DNA from: Diatrype stigma
Taxonomy: Eukaryota > Ascomycota > Sordariomycetes > Xylariales > Diatrypaceae
Reading direction: 5' to 3'
DNA: 64,000 nt
Assembly (NCBI GenBank): GCA_022225965.2
Contig: JAKJXP020000008.1
Coordinates: forward strand, 620,001-684,000
Part shown: one piece after another, positions 23,631 to 35,113 of the stretch
Position numbering within the stretch: position 1 is the stretch's first letter
Layout of the letters: the number at the start of each line of letters is the position of its first letter
Made by a program: the position numbers and the translations under genes
The notes under the pieces: model-generated
What the model saw: the letters and a program-made list of their open reading frames with translations, nothing else
Database searches by the model: none
What the model was told of the DNA's origin: nothing

Positions 23631-26038
23631 ATGTCCGTGAGGATGGAATTTGCCGAGAAACCGGATTACGCCGTTATGGAGAGGGGCTACTGGCAACAAA
23701 CCACGGTGGCCCGGGCTCGCGAGGATGCCAAGATGGATGCCGATTATCGGGCCCGCCGTGATAAGTATAGAGGCCATCTGGTTGATCTCTACAACCGCAA
23801 ATCCCAGCTTCAGAATGATCTGCAGTCTTTAGAAGCCAGCATCAGCTTCCAAGAGCAGGAGCAGGAGAGACTAGCCCATGAGTATGAAGAAACACGGACC
23901 CGGATCCGAACACTACGCGAGAGAGAGGATGCACGACAGCAGGAACTTTTCTACCAGGTTCGCGAGGAGGAAGCAAGGAGAGAAGCTATGCGCCCGGAGT
24001 CTAATGGTCTCCAGTCAGCGAAGGAAAACATGCCATTGCCCCCGGTGACGGTCTCGGTAGCGGCCCCGGTAACGGCTCCGGCAGTGGCTCCGGCGGCTCC
24101 GGCAGCTCCGGCAGCGGCTCCGACAGCGGCAGCAGCAGCAGCTACAGGAGGTTGGACGAGCATCAACGGGGCGGCACGACGACGTAGCCGTCGCGAGGAG
24201 GACGACGAACCCCCGGCGGATCCTGGCAATTTGCTTGGCAGTGTATATCACAACCCGGTGGATGAATCCGAGGTGAATGGTCATGGTCATGGCATAATCC
24301 GCAATGGTAGCGTCCGGCCTCATCATCCTCCCACCGCTCCCAACGGGATCAGCATCGTAGAGGAGGACAATCTACATAGCCAGGCGAGGAAGAATGGCGA
24401 GCGACCGCTCAAGCCCAAACAGCGACATAGCCTGCCAACCTTCACGTCGGTAGTGAGATCGCCAGTGGGCAAACCTAGTGAGTAGGCGTAGTAAGCTTTT
24501 CCTACTCATTATAGCTAACAAAGTTATAGCAGCGATGATGCAAGAGTTGCCTCCCATACAGACTAAGTCTAGATCGCCATCAGGCCGCAAGTCTTTGCCA
24601 GAGGGGAAGAGATCAACGACACCTATCAAAGAAGAACAGGAGGTCAACGACGGCAAAGAGATCAACCGTGAGAACCTCATCATCAAGAACGACGGAAGGG
24701 TTATTACCGAACCTCCGATGTACGCCGGTATCCCGCTGGAGAAGATTCATGAGAGGCACGGATATTGGGATCCGGAATGGGAGTCGTTGGACGCGCTCAT
24801 CCAACCCCAGGTGGACAAATGGAAGGAAAAGCATGAGCAGTTGAAATCGACACCAGACATTGCGCGTCAGGCTGTATTCTGTGCGAATCGGCAAGTCAAC
24901 CGTGGCCAGCGAATCACCAACTTCTTGAAGAACGAGAATTTCCATCCATACCAGTTCGTCGGCAAGGAGATGATGGCGAAGTTCTACAAGACCTTTATTA
25001 ACTATGACACTATGTTCCGTCTAGCGAGTGTTCACGAAGAATTAAAAAAGTTCGACCTCGACGTGACACCACTGGATTGGCTGCGGCATCGAATATACGA
25101 GATTGCCGAAGGTCAAGGAGACAAATTCAACCTGTCCAAATATATCCATGACATGTACCATGACGCAAAGCTGAGGGCTTTGAGAGAAAAGCACGGATTC
25201 GGTAATATTGGACGGCCCTCGGGATATAAGCTAGAAAGAGATCCCAACAAGGGCTCCAAGCCCAAGGTGAAGAGAGAGTCGACAGGCACAGGTTCTACCC
25301 GAAAGAAGGGACGACGTTCGATCGGACAGGTAGACCCCGATGGCGTGATGTCGATTCCAGAGATGAATGGGTTCTACCCACAGCAACATCCGCAGGAAGT
25401 CTTAGAACCGGTCACCCCTCGCCTTCAGAAACGCCAGCGTGTCGAAGCGACGTTGCCAGTACAGCTGCCACCTCCCCCACCTCCGCCAGAGCCCGAAGAT
25501 GACCTCGATTTTACCGGCTACACCTCCACAGACTCGTTCTCTTCGGGGAGAATCATGCACCTCGACTGGCGAGTATACCAGATCAAGACGCCCAAATTGA
25601 CAACACACCCCTTGGTCACACAGTATTGGACGTGGAAACCAGATCAAAACATGTTCGAGCACCAGGTCCTCCGTGACATAAAGCCCAAGGTCACCTGGGG
25701 GTTCTACCAGAAACCCATCGACTTCAACCTGAAGCTCGCCGATCTTATAGAGATCCACTACTCCAGCGACTCGCCAAAGATTGTGGCGGTTGTTAAGGAC
25801 AAGGCGCGGGGCGACATCTTGGCTCAATTCAAGCGCGAGCGCACCAAGAAACGGTTCCTTGCGTTTGCGAAGAAGAAGGGGGTGAAGCTTGTGAGGGGCA
25901 CAGGGTAAGTTGATACGGACCCTGGGTAATATCTTACGATGATTCTCGAAAGCTGACCTATCTTGCAGTCCCCAACTCGAGGAAGCCTGGACTAAAATGG
26001 AGTCCGAGATCCTGCCCCATGAGGAATCTGACCACTAG
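23631..26038 (+). CDS. Conserved-looking fungal protein with N-terminal coiled coil, function unknown
   Basis: Three exons, 23631-24477, 24533-25904 and 25969-26038, joined in phase; 762 aa. The first intron (GTGAGT donor, CTAAC branch site) could end at TAG 24529 or CAG 24532, changing one residue. Order of parts: a charged coiled coil (about residues 15-120), an Ala/Pro-rich low-complexity linker (about 140-185), a disordered basic stretch, then a well-structured block from about residue 325 (MYAGIPLEKI, YWDPEWESLD) to about 530. Next come a basic KR-rich tract, a poly-Pro run (PPPPPPPEPEDD) and a C-terminal block with conserved-looking Trp residues ending in a KKRFLAFAKKKG basic helix. Basic tracts suggest a nuclear protein. 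I do not recognise a named family, so no function is assigned. It has an unusually long gene-free upstream region. Confidence 0.8.
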
Positions 26039-28108
26039 GAGAGGATCGTACCTCGCAAGCGTCGCTAGTCAGGGCGAAACTTTCCACATACACACAACCA
26101 CAGTCATACGCGCACACACAACTTCTGACATGGTGGCTTCTTTCCTTTGGTGTATACCATTTCTAGGAGTTTATGGCAATGCATCTACGCTGACGAGCGT
26201 GGCTGTTCTTAAGGGATAGATGTGGTTACGCCTCGCAATGGCCTTTTGTGGACAGACATGCTATCGACAGAAGGCCATGATGCCTAAGTGGATATGGGTT
26301 TGGCAGCATCATGGCTGTGTTTTTCAGTACTATAACGGCCGGACAGTATACCCCGATTTGATTTTTCATCGCACCAAAAACCGCTAATTGCGAGGAACCA
26401 CCGCAAGGATCGCTTCCTCATTCATCTCGATACCACCTTTTCTTTTCCTTTTCCCATTCCACCTCCTCTTTGACTCCCCCCTAATCCTGCATAAGGACGA
26501 CGACCACAACGACGACCATAATCATAACCATAACAACAACACACTAACACACACCATGGCATCAAACGGAATGGATGGAACTGCACACGCACACATACAC
26601 CCGTACTGGACGGACGGACACCCGTACTGGACGGACGGAACACAATAGACCGGATGGCTTTACAAAGGGCGGGGGATTTCTACTACTAGAGAGGAGTTGC
26701 ACAAGCAATCTACTACTTTGACTTTGACTACGATTTGCGGGTTATGGAAAGAGGTCCGGAGTATCGGCGAAAGGGCAAATACAGCTCGGTTCCCCTGAGG
26801 CTCCTCTTGCCCATGGGTTGCTTTTGATCGGAAAGGAGGTGGCAGGTGGCGAGGACTACACGGGCGCAGTGGCGGCGGCGGAGGAGGCAGCAGCAGCAGC
26901 AACAGTCCGTCCCCGCCAGTCAGCCTTAGCTACCTACTGACCGGGCAGTTTCAACACTTGGTTCCCATTGTTTAATTAATTCTTTGATTTTTGTTTTCTT
27001 TGCTTCACAGCTAGCTGCTGACATGTAAGATACATAGCTGCGAGGGGGAGGTCATGAGAGGGCGGCGGGGAGAAGAGGTAGATGAATCAGTTGCCCAAGT
27101 GTTGAGGCACTCTGCTATTGCCGACGGGGGGTAATGAAAAGCAAACCCAGTTTTGCGGTTGTGATCTATCAACTGCTATGCTAATAAGTGCCAGTCCACT
27201 GACCGGCTCCCTCCCTTGGAAATTCTGCCTTGCTTTTTCTTGTGTTGTGACACTCGGGGCGAATGTCTTCAAAGCCTCCCACATGTTCATCGAGGTGAAG
27301 TACCTGGTTGCTAGGGAGTGCCAGGCCTGCCAGGGACACGCTAACACGTGGGTGACAAGGTGCGTAGGTAGCTTCTTAAGCAGTCGCTAGGCAAGTAAAA
27401 TATAATACATATAGGGCTACCTACATACAGCACACAACACTTATTACTTACTGTACCCAAGTAGTTTCTCGGCAGTCGGGTAACTAACCACATACGTATT
27501 GTACATACATGGACCGGGGATCCGATTGCGCTAAAAGAGCTTGAATCGGATTGAATCGTTTTTTATCCCTGCGGCGGCGTCAATACCCTCGAAATTCAAT
27601 CCCGACGACGGCGACGACAGCACGACAAACGACGAGAACAAGCCGACCGACTGAGTGACCGAGGAACAAGGAAACAGCGTCCGGACGGAACAGAAAAGAC
27701 GTATATACTGCCTGTACTAGCCAGCACACTCGGCCCACCCCGGATCTGGCGAATCGAGGAGAGCGAGCTTGCACCGGGACCCTCCTCCCATCGTTCGAAA
27801 CGGCTCAGAGGCAGAGAGACCGTCGGGCGGACAGAAAGAAAGACAGAAAGATTTCGGGGTATCTGATAGCAGGAAGGGCGCAAGCAATTGACCGCAAAAA
27901 GTCGTACGGCATCAGTTGTATGGCACCGTGGTGGGAGAGTTAAGCTGCAAGGCGGACGAACGAACGAACGAACGAACAAGGCACAAACTCAACGCAACTC
28001 CACTTGGGCACCAGGGTAGCGAACCGGAACCACGGGCAATAAAAAGCGAAGGCCGTGATATTACCAAAGAGAGACGAGACGAGGAAGAAGAAGCAGATAT
28101 AATCGAAA
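26039..28108. other. Intergenic, coiled-coil gene to mrp17
   Basis: 2.1 kb without a supported gene. It contains a direct repeat of CCGTACTGGACGGACGGA (26601-26618 and 26622-26639) and GAACGAAC tetranucleotide repeats at about 27956-27977 on the approach to MRP17. Confidence 0.5.
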
Positions 28109-28868
28109 ATGCTGTACGAGTTGATCGGGATCGTGAGTATTGCCTTTCTGCCCCTTCTCCCCACTGCCTGCGGTCTCTGAGAGAAGGAGGGAGGGAGAGC
28201 ATCGAAGATTGCATCGCACGAGGGAGCACGCGCTCTTATCTGTGGGGACAGGGAAGGAAGAGCAGGGGGCATTAAGGGAGGAACATGAAATTTCTTTTGG
28301 TCTGTGCGATGATCGCAGAAGAACAAGAAGGGGGCATGATATGATAGATCGAGACGGGACGAGAGAAGGCGGTTGCAAGAAGCTAACGAGAATACGTATT
28401 CCAACAGGTCCGGCCGGGCAACCTCGCCGAGGTAAAAGAGTATGTTCTTCCTACCATCCTAGCTATCAAATCACATTACTACTTACCCTTGTCCCCCCCC
28501 TCGCCTTTCTCATCCTCACCCAAAATCCTATTTACACACTTGCATTCCAAACCTACCACTGACCTTCCCACCTTCCCAGAATCGTCCTGGCAGCCGGGCA
28601 GCTCGTGCTGCAGAACCGGGGCGTGATCCGCGGCATCTCCAACTGGGGGGTGTTCGCGCTGCCCAAGGCGACGTCGGTGCACCAGATGCGCCACCACCAC
28701 GGCCACTACTTCGCCATGCGGTACGACGCCAGCATCGCCACGCAGCTGGCCGTCCGCAACATGCTGGCCCTCGACCCCCGCATGATCCGCCACGCCAGCG
28801 TCAAGCTCGGCGACGGCAAGCTCGAGAGCCTGGCACGCGTCGGGCCGGGCGTCGCCTGGAAGCGTTAA
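28109..28868 (+). CDS. mrp17: Mitochondrial ribosomal protein bS6m (Mrp17)
   Basis: Three exons, 28109-28132, 28408-28439 and 28580-28868, giving 114 aa. The first two exons code for only 8 and 10 whole residues: MLYELIGI, then VRPGNLAEVK, with the next Glu codon split by the second intron (GTATGT donor). Phases match at both joins, and the product reads through MLYELIGIVRPG, the hallmark start of bacterial/mitochondrial S6, and then GVIRGISNWGVFALPK and HGHYFAMRYDAS. bS6m binds the small mitoribosomal subunit next to bS18m. The introns are 275 and 140 nt, long for a gene this small. The frame upstream of the ATG is not needed. Confidence 0.92.
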
Positions 28869-30509
28869 AATGAGAAGGGAAGAAGATTAAAAGAAAAAGA
28901 AAAGAAAAGAAAGGGGCTTGTTAGAAAGGCCGGATGGGAGTAAGGTTGGGAAAGGTTGGGAGGTTACGGGTGGTGCCGCCGGGCTAACTAAGTAGCCTAC
29001 GAAGGAGAAAGAGCAAACGAGGTGAACGATGGGGATGTGTATATGTACATATGTACGACTGGGATGGGCTGGGAAGAAAAGAGCATACCTGGACATGGCA
29101 TGGCGTACCTAGTGCGGCTGGCTGGCTGACTGGCTCGCTCGGATTTGTATATTGAGGAATCTTGTGGACAGGATAGAGAGCAGCCAGTAGTTGCCGTAGC
29201 TACATGGATGTGTCGAGATGAGACGAGTCCGAAGGGGCGAGCTGAGCCCTGTGTACGTATCTGCCCGGGCCATGCTACCTACCTAGGAAGAAAAGAGACA
29301 ACACAACGAACGCACGTATACGTAGCCCGTATTCGACGGGTTCTGTTCTTCATTCATCCCTCGCCGTGAGTTTCTGATGCGCGCTATGCTATACCCGGAG
29401 GGAGAGGGACGCTAGATCGAGAACTGTGATGGCGAGCGTACAGAAGCGGCGAAGGGGATGATGGGAGGCCAGTTGGTATTCTATCTACGCAGAATCGCAT
29501 GCCGCATTCCAGCTGGAATGGAATGTTTGTTCATCGTCAGTGACAGACTTGCGTATTGTATATGTAGATCAGGGATGAGCAAATAGATACACAGACAGAC
29601 AGACAGGCAAGCAAGCAATAGATCTATACCATGAGGTACCTACCTAGGTACTACGTAGTTTCTGCTACGACCTACGTACACATGTAAGCACGTATGAGAT
29701 ATGACTAGGTAGGTAAACAACATCAGCGCGCCGTTGACTGGCCAAGGTACCTACCCACCTACCTACCTTGAACTGACTGGAATAGGAAATCCGCTTTCCG
29801 GTCCACACTGAGTAGGTAAAGCAAGTCCACGCTTTTTCCCGATCGCTGACCCTCTAGCTGGTTGGTTGGTTGTTTGGTGGGTGGGTGGTGGTTGTTGATC
29901 GGTTTGCCTTCATCGGTCAGAGTACTACGCGCGTGTGTCCGCGCGTGTGTCCACGCGTGCGTCCGAGTCGTGGTATGGGCCCGAAGAGAAGAGAGCGAGT
30001 AGGTAGGTTACCTCGTAGGCTCTACCTATCTCCAAACTAACACGAGAAAGGAAGTCATTTGCCATAATAATCAGTAGGTCTATTCGTCTCCCTCATGACC
30101 GGGAATTATGCCTACTTGGGTAAGTAACTAGCCATACTTCGTTTTCGTGATCTTTGCCTTGTCTACCGTAGCTAGGTACATAAGCCAGTCCGTAACGTCC
30201 ATGCCTAGGTTACCTCAAAGCCTCAAGAATCATAACCGTGTATGTAAGCATGCATACCTATATAGGTACATGCAACGCCTGCAACAAAATCAAGATCCTC
30301 TGAATTTGCAAAAGCCACCAGTGTTTTCCTCGTCTCGTTCTCGCGCAATGGTCCGTATTTTCCGTGAAGTAGGTAGGTACTTAGCTAGTAGGAGGCAGAA
30401 GCCGGAAGAAAGGTCCGCCATAGGATCGCGGCGATGACTAGCCAATAAATACCACGGTTACCACGCATGCCAATCACAGTTCCCACGGCCGCTGGGAGAC
30501 AGGCCCGCC
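28869..30509. other. Intergenic between convergent mrp17 and dcn1
   Basis: 1.6 kb without a supported gene. It contains ACAGACAGACAG and AGCAAGCAAGCA runs (about 29590-29617), TACCTACC tracts (29636-29770) and a GTGGGTGGTGG tract (about 29876-29895). Confidence 0.5.
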
Positions 30510-32860
30510 CTAGGCGTCGACGTCCATGGCCGCGGCCGCCTTCTTCTTGTTGAACCAGGCGACGAAGTCGTCGATGACGCCGGGCCAGGCGCCGTCCTCG
30601 CTCCAGAAGCCGAGCGTCTCGTCCTCCATGGTCTTGAAGGCGAACTCGAGCGTCTGGTTCCACATGTCGCGGTTGACCGAGCGCGTCCAGTTCTCGGCCA
30701 GGAACGCCTTCCACTCCTCGAGGAAGTCGACCGGGGCCGCCGAACGGCCGCCGCGGCCGCCGTGGGTCACCCACTTCCGGCCGGGCGGGCTGAAGAGCAG
30801 GGTCCAGTAGGTGATGGCCGTGTCCAGGGCGAGGGCGCGCTGGTCGCGCTCCTTGCCGACGACGAAGACGTTGCGGTAGACCTTCTTGAACAGCTCCTTG
30901 TCCGTGGACAGCGTGGCGAGGAGGCGGGAAAAGTGCTGTTTGTGCGCCTCGGATCTCGCGTCGGCACTGTTGTTACATACGTACGAGTTAGATAGGAGGG
31001 GAAAATTGACGACAGTAAATAGATACATAGATGAGATTTATAATAGAAAAGAACGTACCCAGTGGCCTTCCAACCCTCAACGAAACCTTCCCGAGAGATC
31101 TCGCCAATGCTAGGAGCACGAACGATCTCGAGAATTATGAAGAACGATGCGTCCTCGAGATTGGCACCTAGATTCTGAAGGTAGTTCATAGTGGATTCGG
31201 CGCCAAGGGTGTCCTTGTCATCCTCGTTGGAAGCTAAATTCGAGGTTTTTTGTTAGTTGGGAGTTAGGCCGGATTCGGAGCGCAATCACATACTTTTGAG
31301 GTCATCAAACATCTTGTTCAGCTGAGCCTCCTTGTTCTGAGCTGCAGAACCGCTATTGCCCTGAAAATAACTGAAGGAGTCGTTAGAATACAATCCGCTT
31401 AGAGGAAAACCTGGAAATCGAGAACAAAGGCGGCTTGAGTACACATGGTCTGCATGACCATACATCTAATTAGTATTGATCTGGCCATCCACGTTACTCA
31501 CCGACGAATCCGGGGTGGCTGAGGCAGTGGTACGGGTCCGGGAGGACGGGGTGGAAGCAGCCTAATGCGATTACTGCGGCGAGCAGGCACCGAGGTCCTT
31601 CCTGTTGCAGCAGTCTCGTCGGAATCGACAGGAGGGGTCCGGCGCGAGGGTCGCTCCACAGGGTTACCTCGTGCTCGCATCCTGGCGGTGTTGCAGGAGG
31701 TTGAGAGTGTCGTTGGCAGACTCAAAGTGATGGGGGATGGAGGATGTGTGGATGATGGAAGGAACGAAAAGTTTCAGTAGTGTTGTGTGGTGCCAGGTTT
31801 CTTGTGGTGTATGAGGGCAACTGGTCGAATTATTTTTTATCCTAGGCCACAAGTAATGTGCCCTTCCAAAGCGGCTGAGCAATGCGGCTGTTAGGGCATG
31901 GCACGGGGAGGGCACGAGGTGCGGCTTTGAAGCGTCGAATACCTCCTCTTACCCCCTACAGCCAACCTCCGTGGGATGTAGTCCCTGGCACTGGGAGCAT
32001 AAGCCTCCAGCCTATAAAGACCTTTCGTGGTATAGAGACAATGGTATTGTCAAGATGATCAGACCTGACTTCTACAGACCACTAGAAGGATCTCAACCAT
32101 GACGGGATGCGGTTTGTCATATAGCATATTGACACCCTCCAGTAGAGATACGGGATCCACAACACCAGCTTTCTGGAAGTCTGTCCACAAAGGCTCTGCA
32201 GTATGCCGTCTGGCCAGGGCGAATTGCAGATAGCACATCAAACCCAACTCCCAGAAGGTCGCCTGACGCAATAGGCTGCGAGTTCGATCCACTGCCCCCT
32301 GAGAAAACCAGTACAAGAATATACCATCTCTAGGTTTAGTAGCTGGCAGGTCTCGTTCCTCATGATCGCCAGAGTTTCCAGGGGCCGTCCATAATCCGCA
32401 CATGGGAGATCCGCAAAAGAGACCGAATCCAAGATGGGTCGTCCGAAGTGTATTGTACCCAAGCCGCCAGGCAGAGAGAAGGGGTGAGACAGGAGAAGCA
32501 GAAGAAAGGAACTTACGCTTCTACCGCATCGTTAAGCTTCCAATTGCAACCCTTGAGATACTACATCACAGCATCATAGACAATCGTTAGCACAATGGTT
32601 GCTAACACATCTCAAGACATGCACATACTGTGAGCATGCAGGATGTCACGGGGCGGGACAAAGGCAGAACGAGGGTGTGGAGAAAGAGAAGCAGTGGTGA
32701 TGAGCACGCTAAGAGAAAGATCCAAAATCACAGGAGCAAAAGGTCAGAACCAAAAGAGCAGGGAACAACTCCCACTCACCCGTTGAGCAATCTTATCCGA
32801 CACCCCCGTGACGGACGCGAAACTGATGATCGCCCCTTTCTGCGCATTGGATAATGGCAT
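30510..32860 (-). CDS. dcn1: DCN1, cullin neddylation co-E3 (UBA + PONY domains)
   Basis: Five exons on the minus strand: 32860-32780, 32560-32517, 31370-31294, 31233-31059 and 30966-30510. All joins are GT-AG and in phase, giving 277 aa. Residues about 1-46 are a UBA-like domain (ISFASVTGVSDKIAQR, YLKGCNWKLNDAVEAYF). Residues about 75-265 are the potentiating neddylation (PONY) domain, with the conserved acidic pocket near the end (FWSEDGAWPGVIDDFV). Dcn1 promotes transfer of NEDD8/Rub1 to cullins, activating SCF-type ubiquitin ligases. The oddity is the second intron: 1,146 nt (32516-31371), at least ten times the usual length here, and it includes another possible first exon (see the entry at 31502-31680). 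The protein ends in an Ala-rich MDVDA tail. Confidence 0.9.
31502..31680 (-). other. Possible alternative first exon inside the large DCN1 intron
   Basis: An ATG at 31680 opens a 59-codon Arg/Pro-rich frame (MRARGNPVERPSRR and on, ending PQPPRIR) that runs into a good GTGAGT donor at 31501. It leaves the same phase as the normal upstream exon, so it would splice to the third DCN1 exon and replace the UBA domain with a basic disordered leader. A one-in-three chance match of phase is possible, and no promoter is evident. Confidence 0.35.
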
Positions 32861-35113
32861 CTTGATTGTCCTTCCCCTAGGCAGGGATACCGGGTGACAA
32901 AAAAACAGAAATTGACGACTTTGCTGATGGGTTTTTTATTCTTATCCCGTTGGATAGAGTCAAAACCCCAGTCGATGGCGAGATTCTTCACCCTCCTGGA
33001 TGGATGGATGGATGGACCCCTCGACTGACTGGCTGATGGCTGACTGATGATGGTGGCGTGAGGAGCTAGCCAACAATACTTCCCCCCCTTTGATGCTGGA
33101 CTGCCGTAGATGCGTGGGGGCTGACAGTGGTGAGGTTATGGTGATGATGGGAACGAAAAGTGTCCTCTCTCTGCTGCTAGCCGCGAAGTGATCACGAGGA
33201 TGTTCAGCATGCAACTCGTTCCTTATCGACTGGCGTCTTTTTGCGATAAGAATGACAGTGGCGATAATTGGATATATATCTAGGCACCCTCTGTTAGTTG
33301 ACCAGTTGGTTCTGACCGACGATGATGGATAGCGATGAAGGGGGTAGATAGAGCACGTGCTCGTGTGTGTCCGTGTCCGTGTTGTCCTGTGCTGCTGTTC
33401 TGGTCTCCCCTTAGCTGGGTAAGGATAAGAAAGAAGATGACACTGATGAGACTGGTAACTGTTGAATGTCTAACTATGAAACGTCCCTGGTAGTATGCAG
33501 ATGCATGAATGGATGGGTCGACGGGATGGGACGGGATGTGATGAACGTGACGGGGTACACAACAAGAAGATGCCTTGTGCATACACTGCTAGGTATAGCT
33601 ACACTGGGTATAGCGACATACCGACACCAGTGACCAGTAGCGCATTTGAGGTAGGTGCATAGTATAAGGGAGAGCAACGTATTACGTACCTGCTAAATAC
33701 CTGCTTGTAAGTGATAGACAAGGCTGAAGCAGGGAGGCGTTCTGTCAGGTCAGTCAGTCAGTCCCGGGTCAGTCAGTCACTCCTAAGTCATTGCCTGTCA
33801 GTCGTCAGCTAACAACACCTGGAGTGGTTCGTCGGGCAGACAAGACAGCCTGGGACGGGACCTCAGCAGTGGATGGCGGGGTTGGCGGGCTGGCGGGGTC
33901 CTTACTTACCTCATAGCTGGAGCCTGTGTGTATATGAAGCTAGCGCTTATATTCATCTATCCGATGGAAATGAGGCAGGAAAAGGGGCACCGTTACAAGC
34001 ATTTCTCTTCTCTATTTACCATCTAAGGTATATAGCCAGACATTATAACTTACCTATACGCGGTGCCTATCCACCGCCCCAGGCTTAACTACTTGTTTAC
34101 TCCAACTATAAACAAACAGGTCTAGACCAAAACTTGAAAACTATGAAATAAGACTTGGTACATATAGTAATATAGTATAAAAAATAGCATAAATGGCAGT
34201 TCCCGAACGACTCACTCACTGACTGCCAGACTGCATGATCATTGTATGCAGCTAGCCGACATATGGGTCTCCAGGAGCTGTTTTAGCTACTCTACCTAGG
34301 TACCTACAACCTACATGCATGACTGGGGCAGAGTCCTGTAGAAACATCCAATCCATGCTCTCAACGTGTGTCAAGGGCGTCTGGGATGGCGAGACTGCAG
34401 ATTTCATAGGTGTATCTGAAAGCAAAATGGAGACGGATGAATGGGTACTCGTATCAAGGAATGTGTAAAACCCAACTCCATCAGTCCATCGTTTAGCATA
34501 TGGCGCTGGCCTATATTGCTGACTTCCATTTCTACTTTCCTTTACACCATGCTCAGGAGGTAAAATCTCAAATGACAATCTCCCGATCTCTTCCTCTTAT
34601 CGGAATATCCCATTATCTCCAGCTCAGATCAAACGTATCAACATGTGGAACGAGGTAGCGAAAGCCGAGTCAAGAAATACTTCGTCCAACAAGTCTACAT
34701 TGTGCAAATTAGTTACATAAAGGGTATCGAACCACGTCCATCCTCCAAATCAGCACCTTACCGACCCCGTCCCCCGTTGCCTTCAACCTAGGTTTATTTG
34801 TGCATGTGTCTGTGTGTATGTGTGTGTGTGTTGTGGCGAGTGTGTAGTTGTGCGGATAGGTACGTATATATCAAAGCTCCGAGCAACTTGAAATTCTGAT
34901 GAACCGTCAACCTATCGGGGGCATATGTATGACATGACGTCCACACTGGGGAAAACATTCTGGAAATGTCCAACCGCTTGCTGATAAGTGTGTAAACTTC
35001 GCTAATCTTCATCGCACAGATAAGAATTCAACGCAAATTCTCCGATCTTTCCGACGTGATCCATGAGCAAGGCAATGCCTGCTCTCCTCGAACATCGCTA
35101 TGGTCTCGTGCTT
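32861..35113. other. Intergenic between dcn1 and mvp1
   Basis: 2.25 kb without a supported gene. It holds TGGATGGATGGA (about 32999-33016), GTCAGTCAGTC-type runs (33749-33780) and a GTGTGTGTGTG tract (34808-34832). Confidence 0.5.

Noticed and set aside
29580..29780. CRISPR-like or satellite array near 29.6-29.8 kb
   Set aside because: Only short tetranucleotide runs (ACAG, AGCA, TACC) without spacers; microsatellites in a fungal nuclear genome.
32059..32403. 114-codon minus-strand frame inside the large DCN1 intron
   Set aside because: No recognisable domain, and it contains a random mix of residues; intron sequence is the simpler reading.
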